Of a DNA stretch of 64,000 nucleotides, positions 49,334 to 58,210 are shown in pieces; the stretch's first letter is position 1; each line of letters opens with the position of its first letter. A program made the position numbers and the translations under genes. Location: assembly GCF_001957135.1 (NCBI RefSeq), contig NZ_MPHK01000008.1, positions 124,001-188,000 of the forward strand, given 5' to 3'. Source of the DNA: Shewanella sp. UCD-KL21. Its GTDB lineage: Bacteria > Pseudomonadota > Gammaproteobacteria > Enterobacterales > Shewanellaceae. Under the pieces are notes generated by a model. It searched no databases, had not been told where the DNA came from, and worked only from the letters and a program-made list of their open reading frames with translations.

Positions 49334-49372
49334 GTTAAGGCTTACTTAGCATCATATTAAGTAAGCCTTAAC
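49334..49372. other. Perfect 15-bp inverted repeat after ligA
   Basis: GTTAAGGCTTACTTA (49334-49348) and TAAGTAAGCCTTAAC (49358-49372) pair fully across nine bases. There is no T run after either arm, so it is a terminator only if Rho-independent rules are relaxed; it may stabilise the ligA messenger. Confidence 0.6.
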
Positions 49373-49391
49373 CCAATAAACTGGATACCCT

Positions 49392-50048
49392 GTGAATTTT
49401 AGCAATATCACTTGGCTTGACGACAAGGGCCACATAAAACCGCCGATATTTTTGTATTTAATGCTGATCTTTCTCGCCCGTGGTTGGTGTGTCTTTATTG
49501 CATCGTTAACCCAATTTAACGATCGCACTGGGCTGGTGAGACTATTTTATCCCGAAAAAAGCGATTTTTTACTGGCATTAGCGAGCGGGGTTGGTGCGGT
49601 CATTATTTATGGATTAGTGATTGCTGAGCGAAAACGCAGCCCACAGGTATTAAGGCCGTTATTTAATCAGATTAAGTACATTCTATGGCTACTGCTGATT
49701 GTTGATGCTTTATTGCTTAGCCAACGCTTGGTGCACGATCATTTTGTTTTCAAAGTCAGCTTTGCCCTTGATGCATTATTTATCTTTTGGTCAGCTATTT
49801 ATTTATTAAAATCAAAACGATTGCAGCATTATTTTAAAGATTGGCAAAATGAAGCCGATTATATGGCTGTAGAAGCTGAACTTGCCATGGAAAAAGAACA
49901 ACAAGATGCTCAACTTTATGAGCCAGATGAGCAGTCACAAGCCGCGCAGCACACTCAAAAGATTGTTGAGTCAGCCAAACATAATCGAGCCGTGTCTAAT
50001 AAAGTTATTGCAACTGAAATAAACGATCCGACAAAGGCGAATAAGTAA
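49392..50048 (+). CDS. DUF2919 (YfeZ-like) membrane protein
   Basis: 218 residues. The start motif WLDDKGHIKPPIFLYLMLIFLARGWCVFIASLTQ is typical of DUF2919. About four membrane segments lie in residues 18-140, followed by an acidic and Gln-rich cytoplasmic tail (about 150-218) that is longer than in the family's minimal members. No function is known for the family. The start is a GTG at 49392 preceded by CTGGATAC. The HD-GYP gene follows after 54 bases. Confidence 0.85.
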   Translation: MNFSNITWLDDKGHIKPPIFLYLMLIFLARGWCVFIASLTQFNDRTGLVRLFYPEKSDFLLALASGVGAVIIYGLVIAERKRSPQVLRPLFNQIKYILWLLLIVDALLLSQRLVHDHFVFKVSFALDALFIFWSAIYLLKSKRLQHYFKDWQNEADYMAVEAELAMEKEQQDAQLYEPDEQSQAAQHTQKIVESAKHNRAVSNKVIATEINDPTKANK

Positions 50049-50102
50049 AACATATTAAGTCATAGTAGCTGGCATAAATAAAAACCAATACCAGCGGCTG
50101 CT

Positions 50103-51332
50103 ATGGCGGTTAAAAAGGATCTTATCTTGGCTAAAGTAGTGGCTAAAACTGAGCCTATCAATATACCGTTATCACAGCTGGTGGTCGGTATGACGGTAAA
50201 ACTGCCGTTGTCGTGGTTTAATAATCCGTTTTTTCGCAATAAAGTACCGATCAGCTCCCAAGCAGAAATTGAACTGATTAATAGCCTCGACATTAACTAT
50301 GTCACTGTGATTGAAGGCCACCATTTATTTGTAGAGCCCGTTATCAGTCAACCTGTGGTTGCTGCAGAAGTGGCCCCCGCGTTTGATATTACCGCCATAA
50401 TCAAAAAGTCAGTAACTACAAGTCGAGTTCGCTTCAGTAAAGCCAGCAGTAATCTTCGCCCCGCATTTAGTAAAGTCATTAGCGATCCGCCAGTATCACA
50501 TCGAGAAGCAGCGACAGTCGTGGAGTTACTATTAAGCCATTTACATGAAACCAAACAGCCACAAATTGGATTAGTTAACTGCGCAGATAAAGAAATAAAC
50601 ATGGCTCAGCACGGGATCTCAGTTGCTGTGTTATCCATTTTAATAGGGCACAACCTTGAGTTAGCCCCTGCGCAAATGCGAGATCTTGCCTTAGGTTGTA
50701 TGTTCCATGATATTGGCAAATTAAAAATACCTGATGCCATACGCCGCAAACGCATTGATTTAACTAGCCACGAGCTAAACTATATAAAGACCCATCCCAA
50801 TATCGGCTATGAAATGCTAGATAGAAGTGGTTTATTCCCTAAAGCCATGTTGGATATTGTGCTACATCATCATGAGTATATTGATGGTAGTGGTTACCCT
50901 AATAAACTCACCAAACAGCACATTCCTTTATTGACCCAAATCGCGATACTAGCCAATGACTATACGTTATTGTTAGAGCGCACTGGCTCACCACAACTGG
51001 CATTAGGCACCTTATTTAAAAGCCGCGCTGATAAACATGATAAAGCCTTAATTGGCATACTCGTGAAGACGTTAGGGGTTTTTCCACCGGGCTCCATTGT
51101 TAAGTTGTCCGATGGCAGTATCGCCAAGGTAATGATGACATCAACCGCCTCTAAGCAGCCCCATGTAGTTAGTTGCTCAGCTCATGGCACTCAGGCCAGT
51201 TTTAGATGCTTAATTGATGAAGGGGTAACGATTGTTGAGACGGTAAAACTAGAGGCCTTATCAGAAAAACTAGCTAACTTGCTAGAAGTTCACGCCCCTG
51301 TATGTTTTTATGTTTGTCATATGAATGATTAA
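50103..51332 (+). CDS. HD-GYP domain protein, probable c-di-GMP phosphodiesterase
   Basis: 409 residues. The N-terminal DUF3391-like region (about 15-90: IPLSQLVVGMTVKLPLSWF) is followed by the HD-GYP catalytic domain (about 165-320). Metal ligands are visible: CMFHDIGKLKIP (HD plus GK), then HPNIGYEML, and HHHEYIDGSGYP, the GYP motif. This architecture hydrolyses c-di-GMP to GMP, opposing GGDEF enzymes such as the broken one at 15.2 kb. The activity depends on iron-type metals in known members. It is within a run of closely spaced plus-strand genes, 30 bases before the YeeZ-like gene. Confidence 0.9.
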   Translation: MAVKKDLILAKVVAKTEPINIPLSQLVVGMTVKLPLSWFNNPFFRNKVPISSQAEIELINSLDINYVTVIEGHHLFVEPVISQPVVAAEVAPAFDITAIIKKSVTTSRVRFSKASSNLRPAFSKVISDPPVSHREAATVVELLLSHLHETKQPQIGLVNCADKEINMAQHGISVAVLSILIGHNLELAPAQMRDLALGCMFHDIGKLKIPDAIRRKRIDLTSHELNYIKTHPNIGYEMLDRSGLFPKAMLDIVLHHHEYIDGSGYPNKLTKQHIPLLTQIAILANDYTLLLERTGSPQLALGTLFKSRADKHDKALIGILVKTLGVFPPGSIVKLSDGSIAKVMMTSTASKQPHVVSCSAHGTQASFRCLIDEGVTIVETVKLEALSEKLANLLEVHAPVCFYVCHMND

Positions 51333-51362
51333 TTTTAGCGCTTTTTAACCCGTGGGATTTTC

Positions 51363-52184
51363 ATGAACAGTATTGCAATTATTGGCTGTGGTTGGTTTGG
51401 CCTGCCATTAGCGACAAGGCTAGTTAAACAAGGTTATCAGGTCAGCGGCACTAAGCGAACTCAAGCCGGTTGTGAGCATTTATCCTCACTGGGTATTGAT
51501 GCTTATAAGCTAGATTTAAGTGAGCAAGACATTGATGCAACACAGCTTGATGGCTTACTTGAAGCCGATGCGCTAATTATTAATATCCCGCCGGGGCTGC
51601 GCCGAGGTGAAACTCATTATCTTGAGCATATAAAAACCTTGGTCAACGTGATCGCACCGCGCCAATATCAGCGGGTGATTTTTATCAGTACCACTGGGGT
51701 TTATCCTGCTGAAAATCGCATTATGACCGAAGCGGATGCAGTGGCAAATGATGATAAAAGTGCAATATTATTGGCGGCGGAGTCGTTAATTGCTGCAATG
51801 GAGAATGCTTGCATCGTGCGCTTTGCAGGCTTAATTGGCCCCAAACGTCATCCGGGTAAATTTTTTGCAGCTAAAACCGATGTTAGCGGCGCGAATGTGG
51901 CGGTTAATTTAGTTCATCTTGATGATTGCATTCAGGCTATGGAGGCCATATTAGCGGCGACGAGTTCAGGGCAAAATGTGTCGAGCTATTACAATTTAAC
52001 CGCGCCGAGTCATCCTACTCGCGCTGAGTTTTACCAAGCGGCAGCTGCTGACTTGGGCTTAGCCGCGCCGCAATTTAATCAAACTCAATTAGCCAGTAAA
52101 GTAATAAATGGAGATTTGATTTGCCAACAGCTTAATTTCAACTATATTCATCCCGATCCGCTAAAAATGCTAGCAGCTTGTTAA
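51363..52184 (+). CDS. YeeZ-like NAD(P)-binding epimerase-fold protein
   Basis: 273 residues. The Rossmann motif is AIIGCGWFGLPLATRLVKQGYQVSGTKRT in parts (GxGxxG variant GCGWFG). The later pattern ALIINIPPGLRR, VIFISTTGVYP with STTGVYP resembling the short-chain dehydrogenase Ser/Tyr site, and VNLVHLDDCIQAMEAIL match the YeeZ/COG0451 group. The reaction is unknown; an epimerase/reductase fold acting on a nucleotide-linked substrate is expected. It is followed after 88 bases by the S4 gene. Confidence 0.85.
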   Translation: MNSIAIIGCGWFGLPLATRLVKQGYQVSGTKRTQAGCEHLSSLGIDAYKLDLSEQDIDATQLDGLLEADALIINIPPGLRRGETHYLEHIKTLVNVIAPRQYQRVIFISTTGVYPAENRIMTEADAVANDDKSAILLAAESLIAAMENACIVRFAGLIGPKRHPGKFFAAKTDVSGANVAVNLVHLDDCIQAMEAILAATSSGQNVSSYYNLTAPSHPTRAEFYQAAAADLGLAAPQFNQTQLASKVINGDLICQQLNFNYIHPDPLKMLAAC

Positions 52185-52272
52185 TTGCTAACTCGTTAGT
52201 GGCGAGATGGTTGGTATTAAGCAGTGATCAGGTATAATGCAGCCCATATTTATGATTAAAGGCCAAAATTGA

Positions 52273-52506
52273 ATGAGCAGCCAAGTTGCAGAATTCGCAC
52301 TTTTGAGTGGCGATGAGTTTGTTGAGTTATATAAAGTATTAAAAGTACAAGGTTTAGTCGACGGTGGCGGTGCAGCTAAGCATGTCATCTCTGAAGGCTT
52401 AGTCACAGTAAACAACGAAGTTGACACACGTAAGCGTAAAAAGTGTGTCGTTGGTGATGTCATTGAATTTAATGGCGAGAAAATTCAAATTGTTGCCACA
52501 GCATAA
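52273..52506 (+). CDS. S4-domain RNA-binding protein (YbcJ-like)
   Basis: 77 residues that are nearly a bare S4 domain: VELYKVLKVQGLVDGGGAAKHVISEGLVTVNNEVDTRKRKK in parts, then VGDVIEFNGEKIQIV. YbcJ-type proteins are small RNA-binding factors of unknown target. It is 10 bases ahead of the rraB-like gene, so the two are likely one operon. Confidence 0.93.
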   Translation: MSSQVAEFALLSGDEFVELYKVLKVQGLVDGGGAAKHVISEGLVTVNNEVDTRKRKKCVVGDVIEFNGEKIQIVATA

Positions 52507-52516
52507 GGATACAAGC

Positions 52517-52909
52517 ATGCAATTCCCTGATGATGACAATGGTAAAATGTTAGCGGCTATGGCTGAGTCTGGTATTGACTTAACTGTAGCGCTTGATGTT
52601 GATTTCTTTTTGATTTTTGATGATCAACGCGATGCAGAATCAGCATTAGAAGCACTTGCTACAATGGGCTCAAATGGTGAGTTAGAGCTTAACTTTAGCG
52701 AAGAAATCGAAAAGTGGGAGCTGATTGTTTGTTTAAACATGGTGCCGACTTATGATGACTTAGTGGCTAAAGAGCTTGAGTTAAACACCTTTGCCCAAGA
52801 GTTTGATGGCATGACCGATGGATGGGGCGTAATGCAACATCAAGAAGGTGATGACGAGTTTGCTGATGATGAGCATCAATGTGACGACAACTGCTCACAC
52901 ACCCACTAG
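52517..52909 (+). CDS. rraB: RraB-type regulator of ribonuclease E
   Basis: 130 residues from the ATG at 52517, chosen because AAGGAT lies ten bases upstream and MQFPDDDNGKMLAAMAESGID is the family start; the longer frame to 52421 runs inside the S4 gene. The protein is acidic (LELNFSEEIEKWELIVCLNMVPTYDD, then EFDGMTDGWGVMQHQ) with a His/Cys/Asp-rich tail HQCDDNCSHTH that could bind metal. RraB binds RNase E and changes which messages it cuts. Pairing with an RNA-binding S4 protein in one unit fits an RNA-metabolism role. A strong terminator follows. Confidence 0.9.
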   Translation: MQFPDDDNGKMLAAMAESGIDLTVALDVDFFLIFDDQRDAESALEALATMGSNGELELNFSEEIEKWELIVCLNMVPTYDDLVAKELELNTFAQEFDGMTDGWGVMQHQEGDDEFADDEHQCDDNCSHTH

Positions 52910-52933
52910 TTAGCCTGTTAAAATATTGAAAAC

Positions 52934-52960
52934 AAAAACCACCATTTAGGTGGTTTTTTT
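52934..52960 (+). terminator. Terminator after rraB
   Basis: AAAACCACC and GGTGGTTTT pair across a short ATTTA loop, followed by further T. Confidence 0.92.
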
Positions 52961-53040
52961 GTGTCTTTTTAATATAGGATGGAGCCATATGCAGTTAAGG
53001 GAAGTTAATATCCCGCAGTATTCATGGAGTCGCATTTTCA

Positions 53041-55026
53041 ATGGCAAGACACATTAGTTTTGGTACCCCAGTCAATGATGCCGAGCGCTGGGCATTTTCG
53101 CTTTTATCTGACGAACTTCCTGAAGATTATCTCCTCTTAACCAATGTTGAAATTCCTACCCACACTGGCCAAGCAATGGAGGTCGACGCCTTAGTTGTCG
53201 GCGAGTTTGGTGTGTATGTGGTTGACGTAAAAGGCTACATTGGTCGCTTAAATGCGGGTTTACATGCATGGTCACTGGATGGTCGTCATGTGGACAATAG
53301 TTTGTCCAAAGCCAATTATGTCGCCCGAGTATTAGCGGGTAAATTAAAGAACAAAATTCCAGTGGGCGTTTATGCCCCTTGGTGTCAGGGCATGGTGTTT
53401 GTTACCGGCCGTAAAGGCGAAGAAATCCTAGTTGAAAAAGATACCGGTAAACTGAGCATTTATACTCCAGCAAAAATCATCGCCGCGTTAACCAAAGAGT
53501 GGGGCTTAACGGCGCCACATATTCATCCTGTGACCCAGACTCAAAAAGAAATGGTATTAGATACCATAGGTCAGGTGGCATTAGTTGAGCAACGTAACAA
53601 CAAAATTCAAGACTTCATTAAGCTCAAATGTTTATTCCTACAACAAGGCTTAGAAGTCTGGCAATCAGAATACAATCCGGGTGGCTGGACTGCGCCATGG
53701 CTTTTAAAAATACTGGTGACCAGTGAGTTTGAAGACAGTATCGATGCCAATTATCACGAGCAAAAATTGCGTGATGAATTTAAACGGATTCAGTCACTGT
53801 CAGGTTGTAGCTGCGTGCCTTTTTGCGCGCCACTAATCCAAGATGGTGAGCAAGTAGTATTACCCATTAGAATGCCCCGTGGCGTGCCACTGAATATTTT
53901 TGATATTGGGCAGCAAACCACTTATCAGCTGTTAGAAATTCTGCGCCGCAGTGTCACTGGCTTACAGCAAATCCATCGCCGCGGTTACACCATAGGAGGC
54001 TGGGAAGATAATTGTATATTTATCTCCGATGACGCAGACGTTGAATTTATTGATATTAAAGATTCACTTAATACCAGTGAAGATATACAAGCTTATGCTA
54101 AGGCCTTTTTAGATTTAGCTGAAAAAACCCTACAACCGCGCATTTATCAATGGTATCGCGCAGCAGCCAATGGCACTACCATTGACCTTGACGCGATTCG
54201 ATGTGATTTGTCTGCAGTTATCGATTTAGGCGTGTGTGACACTTTACCGCACAAAATCGTTATCGAACGTGGCGCAGTGGTTGATCATCATTACCGCCTC
54301 GATCGCTTTATCTCGGCAACGCCCCGCAGCCAGCTATGGCGAGCATTGCATTTACAAGGCAACTTCCCATGCTGCGTGAGTATCTATCAAGATGTGGATA
54401 ACCAATGGCACACCCTGAGTAATATTTATCGCAGCTTGACTAAAATTTATCATCCTCATGTTGAGCGTGTGCTGGCATTTGGGCAATTACCGCAGTCAGA
54501 TGATTTATTTATTGCCAGAGATTGGGTTCAAGGGGTCGCACTAGATGAAGTGGCCACAATACAAGTGGGTCAACCAAGGTTGTGGTTTATTCAACTATTA
54601 ACAGCACTGCAATACTTGCACAGTTTAGATATTCACCATGGCGCTATTTGTCCTAAAAATATCATTTGCCGAGACGGTAAAGCCACTTTAGTGAACTTTG
54701 GTATTGGCTCTGATATTGCTGCCAGTCATTACGCTGCGCAATATGCCGATCCCACTATGTGGTCTGTGGAAGGTGATGCAGAAAAAGATTTATACGGTTT
54801 AGTGGCAAGCTTTGTCGATGCTATCTCTCCTGAGTCAATCAAACAGGGGAGCGGCGCAGATGCCATGATTAACGCCTTAATGAGCTTTGATAAGCAGTGG
54901 CTTGGCGAAGGCTTTTTTGAGGCTTGTTTAAGTATTTTGAAATTTGAATTTCGTATTGTTCCCAACCGCAGTTATGCCGAGCAGTTAGGGCTCGATGAAG
55001 CAGAGTATCAAAACTCTGGCTTGTAG
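53041..55026 (+). CDS. NERD nuclease-like protein with two degenerate kinase-like domains
   Basis: 661 residues, no membrane segment. Residues about 10-125 are a NERD domain: MEVDALVVGEFGVYVVDVKGYIG holds the candidate nuclease residues D49 and D62-x-K64. Residues about 220-370 look like a kinase-like fold whose catalytic loop reads IHRRGYTIGGWEDNCIF (Gly319 where Asp is expected) with FIDIKDS after it. Residues about 415-655 form a second one with LDIHHGAICPKNIIC (Ala535 for the catalytic Asp, Cys537 for Lys) and LVNFGIGSDIA (Asn552 for the DFG Asp); the VAIK Lys is also replaced (VSIYQ). Both look catalytically dead, though Asn540 remains. NERD plus kinase occurs in some phage-defence proteins such as PglW, but no such neighbours are here. 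Function unknown. Confidence 0.8.
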   Translation: MARHISFGTPVNDAERWAFSLLSDELPEDYLLLTNVEIPTHTGQAMEVDALVVGEFGVYVVDVKGYIGRLNAGLHAWSLDGRHVDNSLSKANYVARVLAGKLKNKIPVGVYAPWCQGMVFVTGRKGEEILVEKDTGKLSIYTPAKIIAALTKEWGLTAPHIHPVTQTQKEMVLDTIGQVALVEQRNNKIQDFIKLKCLFLQQGLEVWQSEYNPGGWTAPWLLKILVTSEFEDSIDANYHEQKLRDEFKRIQSLSGCSCVPFCAPLIQDGEQVVLPIRMPRGVPLNIFDIGQQTTYQLLEILRRSVTGLQQIHRRGYTIGGWEDNCIFISDDADVEFIDIKDSLNTSEDIQAYAKAFLDLAEKTLQPRIYQWYRAAANGTTIDLDAIRCDLSAVIDLGVCDTLPHKIVIERGAVVDHHYRLDRFISATPRSQLWRALHLQGNFPCCVSIYQDVDNQWHTLSNIYRSLTKIYHPHVERVLAFGQLPQSDDLFIARDWVQGVALDEVATIQVGQPRLWFIQLLTALQYLHSLDIHHGAICPKNIICRDGKATLVNFGIGSDIAASHYAAQYADPTMWSVEGDAEKDLYGLVASFVDAISPESIKQGSGADAMINALMSFDKQWLGEGFFEACLSILKFEFRIVPNRSYAEQLGLDEAEYQNSGL

Positions 55027-55080
55027 TCATCGCGATATAACCATTGAGGCTTATGTCTAAGATGTTTGCACCAAAAGCCG

Positions 55081-55103
55081 ATATAAGCCGTATTGGCTTA
55101 TAT
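55081..55103. other. Inverted repeat upstream of the GNAT gene
   Basis: ATATAAGCC and GGCTTATAT pair across GTATT. It lies about 30 bases before the GNAT start; no T run follows, so it may be an operator or leader hairpin. Confidence 0.45.
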
Positions 55104-55131
55104 GACTCAAGGATAATGTAAGAGGGATACC

Positions 55132-55599
55132 ATGAATATTAAACGCATTACTGCGGAACGACTTGATGATGTTTTGCCTCTTTTTAGCCAATATATGCAT
55201 TTTTACGGGGTTGAGTTACCCGTGACTGAGTATGCTAGCTTTTTGCTGGAGCGCTTAAATAATCAAGAAGCGTTTATTTTTGGGGCTTACACTGAAACTG
55301 ATACAGCGATTGGCTTTGTGCTCAATTATCAGAGCTTTTCATCCACAGAGCTAGGCAAAGTATTGCTGTTAAATGATCTTTTTGTTGAGCCAGATTATCG
55401 AAATCAAGGCGCAGCTCATTTGCTTATCCAATGCTCTATTGAATTAGCTCGCGGTATTCAAGCCGTAAGGGTTGATTTAAGCACCGCTAAAGTGAATTTT
55501 CCCGCACAATCAGTCTATGAGAAAATTGGCTTTGTCAAAGACAGCCGCTTTTTTTCGTATAGCTTGTCGGTAAAAGATCATCCTTTGCTAAATAAATAG
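55132..55599 (+). CDS. GNAT-family N-acetyltransferase
   Basis: 155 residues. The acetyl-CoA binding motif A is LLLNDLFVEPDYRNQGAAHLLIQCSIELAR (V-x2-DYRNQGAA resembling R/Q-x2-G-x-A), and motif B is around SVYEKIGFVKDSRFFSYSL. The N-terminal half FSQYMHFYGVE resembles small GNAT enzymes that act on small molecules or protein termini. The acceptor is unknown. AGAGGGA upstream of the ATG is a good ribosome site. Confidence 0.88.
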   Translation: MNIKRITAERLDDVLPLFSQYMHFYGVELPVTEYASFLLERLNNQEAFIFGAYTETDTAIGFVLNYQSFSSTELGKVLLLNDLFVEPDYRNQGAAHLLIQCSIELARGIQAVRVDLSTAKVNFPAQSVYEKIGFVKDSRFFSYSLSVKDHPLLNK

Positions 55600-55993
55600 G
55601 CACAAGTGATGTGGAGCTTAGCGTGACTTTATCATTTTCTTGCTGGTGATTTTAACTCCAACGGCATTTCTTGGCTGATAAACTCGAACAATACCGCGCC
55701 CCCATAAAGCCCATCAGTTTTTAGGCATGACACCACTTAAGACCTTTATGAGTAATTAAGAGCTTTCTGAGTAATGATGTGATTAATAAACCCGAATATC
55801 GATAGCGATGTTGGCCGATATAAAGCCTATTTAAGCGGCCTATCTGAAGGGTAAAATCATCGTCAGTATTCTTATACTACACTTGAGTCATACAAATTAG
55901 CTTATGGTAGGGTCATATCCTTCATATGGGATTTATTCAATTACAGTAAGTTAATTAAAATAGCTGTAACTTACGATATTGAGGCGACAACCG

Positions 55994-56347
55994 ATGAGCA
56001 CATTTAAGAAAGTACTACTTGTTTCAACTTTAAGCATGGCGACGTTAACAGGTATGGCTCATGCTAGCGATTTATCATGCACCGTTGCTGGTGGCGATGA
56101 TATCACTATGGCTAATATTGATATTTTACGTTCAAATGAACCCGTGGTTAACATTGATGGCTATAAATCGCCGATTTTAAGTAATATTTATCGCATCGAT
56201 GCCGTTGATGGCCAGGACATCAGCGAAACCCCCACTTACCTGTTATACAATCATTACCCGCTAGCTGATCATAAGTTATATGCCAAGGTTCAAGTGCACG
56301 GTGAAGAGGCTGTTACTGGTTACTGCATTGTGACGGGTGAAATCTAA
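55994..56347 (+). CDS. Small exported protein of unknown function
   Basis: 117 residues from the ATG at 55994, with GAGGCGAC upstream; a TTG start 15 bases earlier would precede this ribosome site's spacing. Residues 1-24 (MSTFKKVLLVSTLSMATLTG to AHA) are a signal peptide. The mature part has two Cys (SCTVAGG, GYCIVTG), likely one disulfide, and looks beta-rich. I do not recognise the family. The tandem repeat that follows begins exactly at its stop codon. Upstream 55600-55993 is gene-free, with no clear promoter. Confidence 0.75.
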   Translation: MSTFKKVLLVSTLSMATLTGMAHASDLSCTVAGGDDITMANIDILRSNEPVVNIDGYKSPILSNIYRIDAVDGQDISETPTYLLYNHYPLADHKLYAKVQVHGEEAVTGYCIVTGEI

Positions 56348-56404
56348 GCTAGTACAGCTAAGCGAGTACATCGAAGCGAGTACATCTAAGCGAGTACATC
56401 TAAG
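56345..56404. repeat. 14-bp tandem repeat, four copies, starting at a stop codon
   Basis: Units: TAAGCTAGTACAGC, TAAGCGAGTACATC, GAAGCGAGTACATC, TAAGCGAGTACATC, then a partial. The TAA of the first unit is the stop codon of the upstream small exported protein gene. Confidence 0.9.
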
Positions 56405-56613
56405 CTATTGCTATCTTTTGTCGCTAGATTATCAAACCGATAATCTAACGACATATTAGTGAACCCATAACCTTGTATTGTGTTCGACTTTGAATAATCA
56501 TTTTAAACATTTCTGTCGATGTTAAGCGCTGCGGCTTAAAACCCTAGGCGGTAATCCTCCGGCTCGATTAAAATGCTTGGCTCTCTAAATCTAATCGACA
56601 AATCTATCTTGCT

Positions 56614-57240
56614 TTACTTATTCGTGAGATTTTCAAGCATAGATTGCCATTCTACTTGTCGTCCATAATATTGCGTATGGGGTAGTTTGATCAGTTCCCC
56701 CTTATGTTCAACATAAAGGGTGGGATAGCCCTGAACCTGTAATTTAGCCATTAACTGATGACTTTTATCAACTGCAGTCTGTGTTAGAACCGCATTTGTT
56801 TGCATTTGTGTCATCCAAGCTTGTTGGTCTATCTCAAATTGAGCCGCAATCTGCGCCAGCGTGGACAGTTCATTCACGGATTTACCGTCAACATAGTGCG
56901 CTTTTTGTATAGCCTTCAACATCATAAATGCATTTCCCCCTAAAGACTCAGTAACCAAAATCGCCCGAATAGGAAGGTAAGAATCTAAAATAAGCTCATC
57001 AGAGTTTGTTACCCGATCAACATAAGCCTGACCAAATTTTGCCCCAGTCAATTGGTTAATCTGCTTATCATTAGCCACAATGTGTTGACGAAATGATGAC
57101 TCAATGGCTTTTTCAGGCAGCATGCCACCAGGGTGGAGGTTAAGGTTGAACTTATTGTTGCTTGCCACAGCTTCAATTAACGCTGTGGCACCATAGCACC
57201 AGCCACACATTGGATCATAAAAGTAGTGAACCGTTACCAT
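56614..57240 (-). CDS. DsbA-family (FrnE-like) thioredoxin-fold protein
   Basis: 208 residues, no signal peptide. The redox motif is YFYDPMCGWCYGATALIEA (CGWC near residues 12-15). The helical insert and YPTLYVEHKGELIKLPH with the cis-Pro loop (QGYPTLY) fit the DsbA/FrnE group, which are cytoplasmic or unexported disulfide isomerase-like proteins. Its start overlaps the end of the MBL gene by seven bases, so the two are translationally coupled and presumably act together. Expression is probably controlled by the divergent LysR gene. Confidence 0.9.
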   Translation of the reverse strand: MVTVHYFYDPMCGWCYGATALIEAVASNNKFNLNLHPGGMLPEKAIESSFRQHIVANDKQINQLTGAKFGQAYVDRVTNSDELILDSYLPIRAILVTESLGGNAFMMLKAIQKAHYVDGKSVNELSTLAQIAAQFEIDQQAWMTQMQTNAVLTQTAVDKSHQLMAKLQVQGYPTLYVEHKGELIKLPHTQYYGRQVEWQSMLENLTNK

Positions 57241-58097
57241 TTCATTTCTCCCATATGTACTTTAGCGCCAATCGTCAGTGAAATATTGGCAGGACGTTGG
57301 TACTGGGTAGTGATTTTCTCAATCAACTCTTCACTGTTTTTACTGCTGCTTTTTGCCTGAGTGAAATCTTCAATATACTGTAATGAGTAGCTAATATTAC
57401 TCGCATCTAGTTTGGTGCCAGCGGCCATGTGGCCGGGAATTACCATTTCAGGTTGCAACGCCTGCATTTCTTTAAGCTGATGACGCCATGCATTGAGACT
57501 TTCATCACTTTGAGTATCTGCCATCCATAGATGTAAATTACCAAATACAGCAACATTACCAAGCACCGCTTTACTTGAAGGAACCCAAAGGTATGGACGG
57601 TGCGCTAATATTCCTGTTGTTCCCTTAATTTCAATTTTGTGGCCTTCCAGCGTAAGAAAACCTTGCTCTAAAGCTTGGGGGACATAAGGTTTAATAGGGG
57701 CGTTATTGCCCATACGAGGCTGCCATACTTGTAGTTTGGTTGGCAGTTTCTTCTCTATCACCTTTTTAACTGCGGCAGTGGTAACTATGTTTGCTTTAGG
57801 AAATACAGAATGAAGCACTTCTGTACCAAAATAATAATCTGGATCGGCCTGACTAATAAAAATAGTTTTTAACTCTTTACCAGTATCAAGGACTTTGGCA
57901 GCTATTCTCATCGCATCTGCCTTGGTGAATCCAGCATCAATCAATATAACTTGTTTTTCGCCTTCGATAAGCGTTGAGTTAACGTTAAAGCTATTACCGT
58001 CTGCGTTATAGACGTCAAATGTAAGTGGTGTTTGCTCAGTAGCAAATGCGCTACCAGCAACAAGGATAGAAGCCGTTAATAAACTAATTTTTTTCAT
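57234..58097 (-). CDS. Exported metallo-beta-lactamase-fold protein with altered metal site
   Basis: About 287 residues from the ATG at 58097, where GAGAACGGA lies upstream and a signal peptide begins (MKKISLLTASILVAGSAFA). A longer frame to 58232 lies in the divergent promoter region. The MBL fold is evident: LIEGEKQVILIDAGFTKADA, TIFISQADPDYYFGTEVLH and PEMVIPGHMAAG. The usual HxHxDH motif reads SQADPDYYFG; the first His is Gln, and only Asp residues remain, though the later GH is kept. Catalysis by two zinc ions is therefore doubtful. The DsbA-like partner is encoded in overlap. Confidence 0.85.
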   Translation of the reverse strand: MKKISLLTASILVAGSAFATEQTPLTFDVYNADGNSFNVNSTLIEGEKQVILIDAGFTKADAMRIAAKVLDTGKELKTIFISQADPDYYFGTEVLHSVFPKANIVTTAAVKKVIEKKLPTKLQVWQPRMGNNAPIKPYVPQALEQGFLTLEGHKIEIKGTTGILAHRPYLWVPSSKAVLGNVAVFGNLHLWMADTQSDESLNAWRHQLKEMQALQPEMVIPGHMAAGTKLDASNISYSLQYIEDFTQAKSSSKNSEELIEKITTQYQRPANISLTIGAKVHMGEMKW

Positions 58098-58210
58098 AAT
58101 GATATCCGTTCTCTGGGTTAGCTGTTTCAATGGAATAAATAATAAAACATTGACTTGTACTGATAAATACACCAATTTATGCAACATTGTTTCATTATTC
58201 GAGCAAGTAA

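Noticed and set aside
53041-55026. Part of a BREX or Pgl defence island
   Set aside because: The neighbours are rraB, an acetyltransferase and a small exported protein; no methylase, ATPase or other BREX gene is present.
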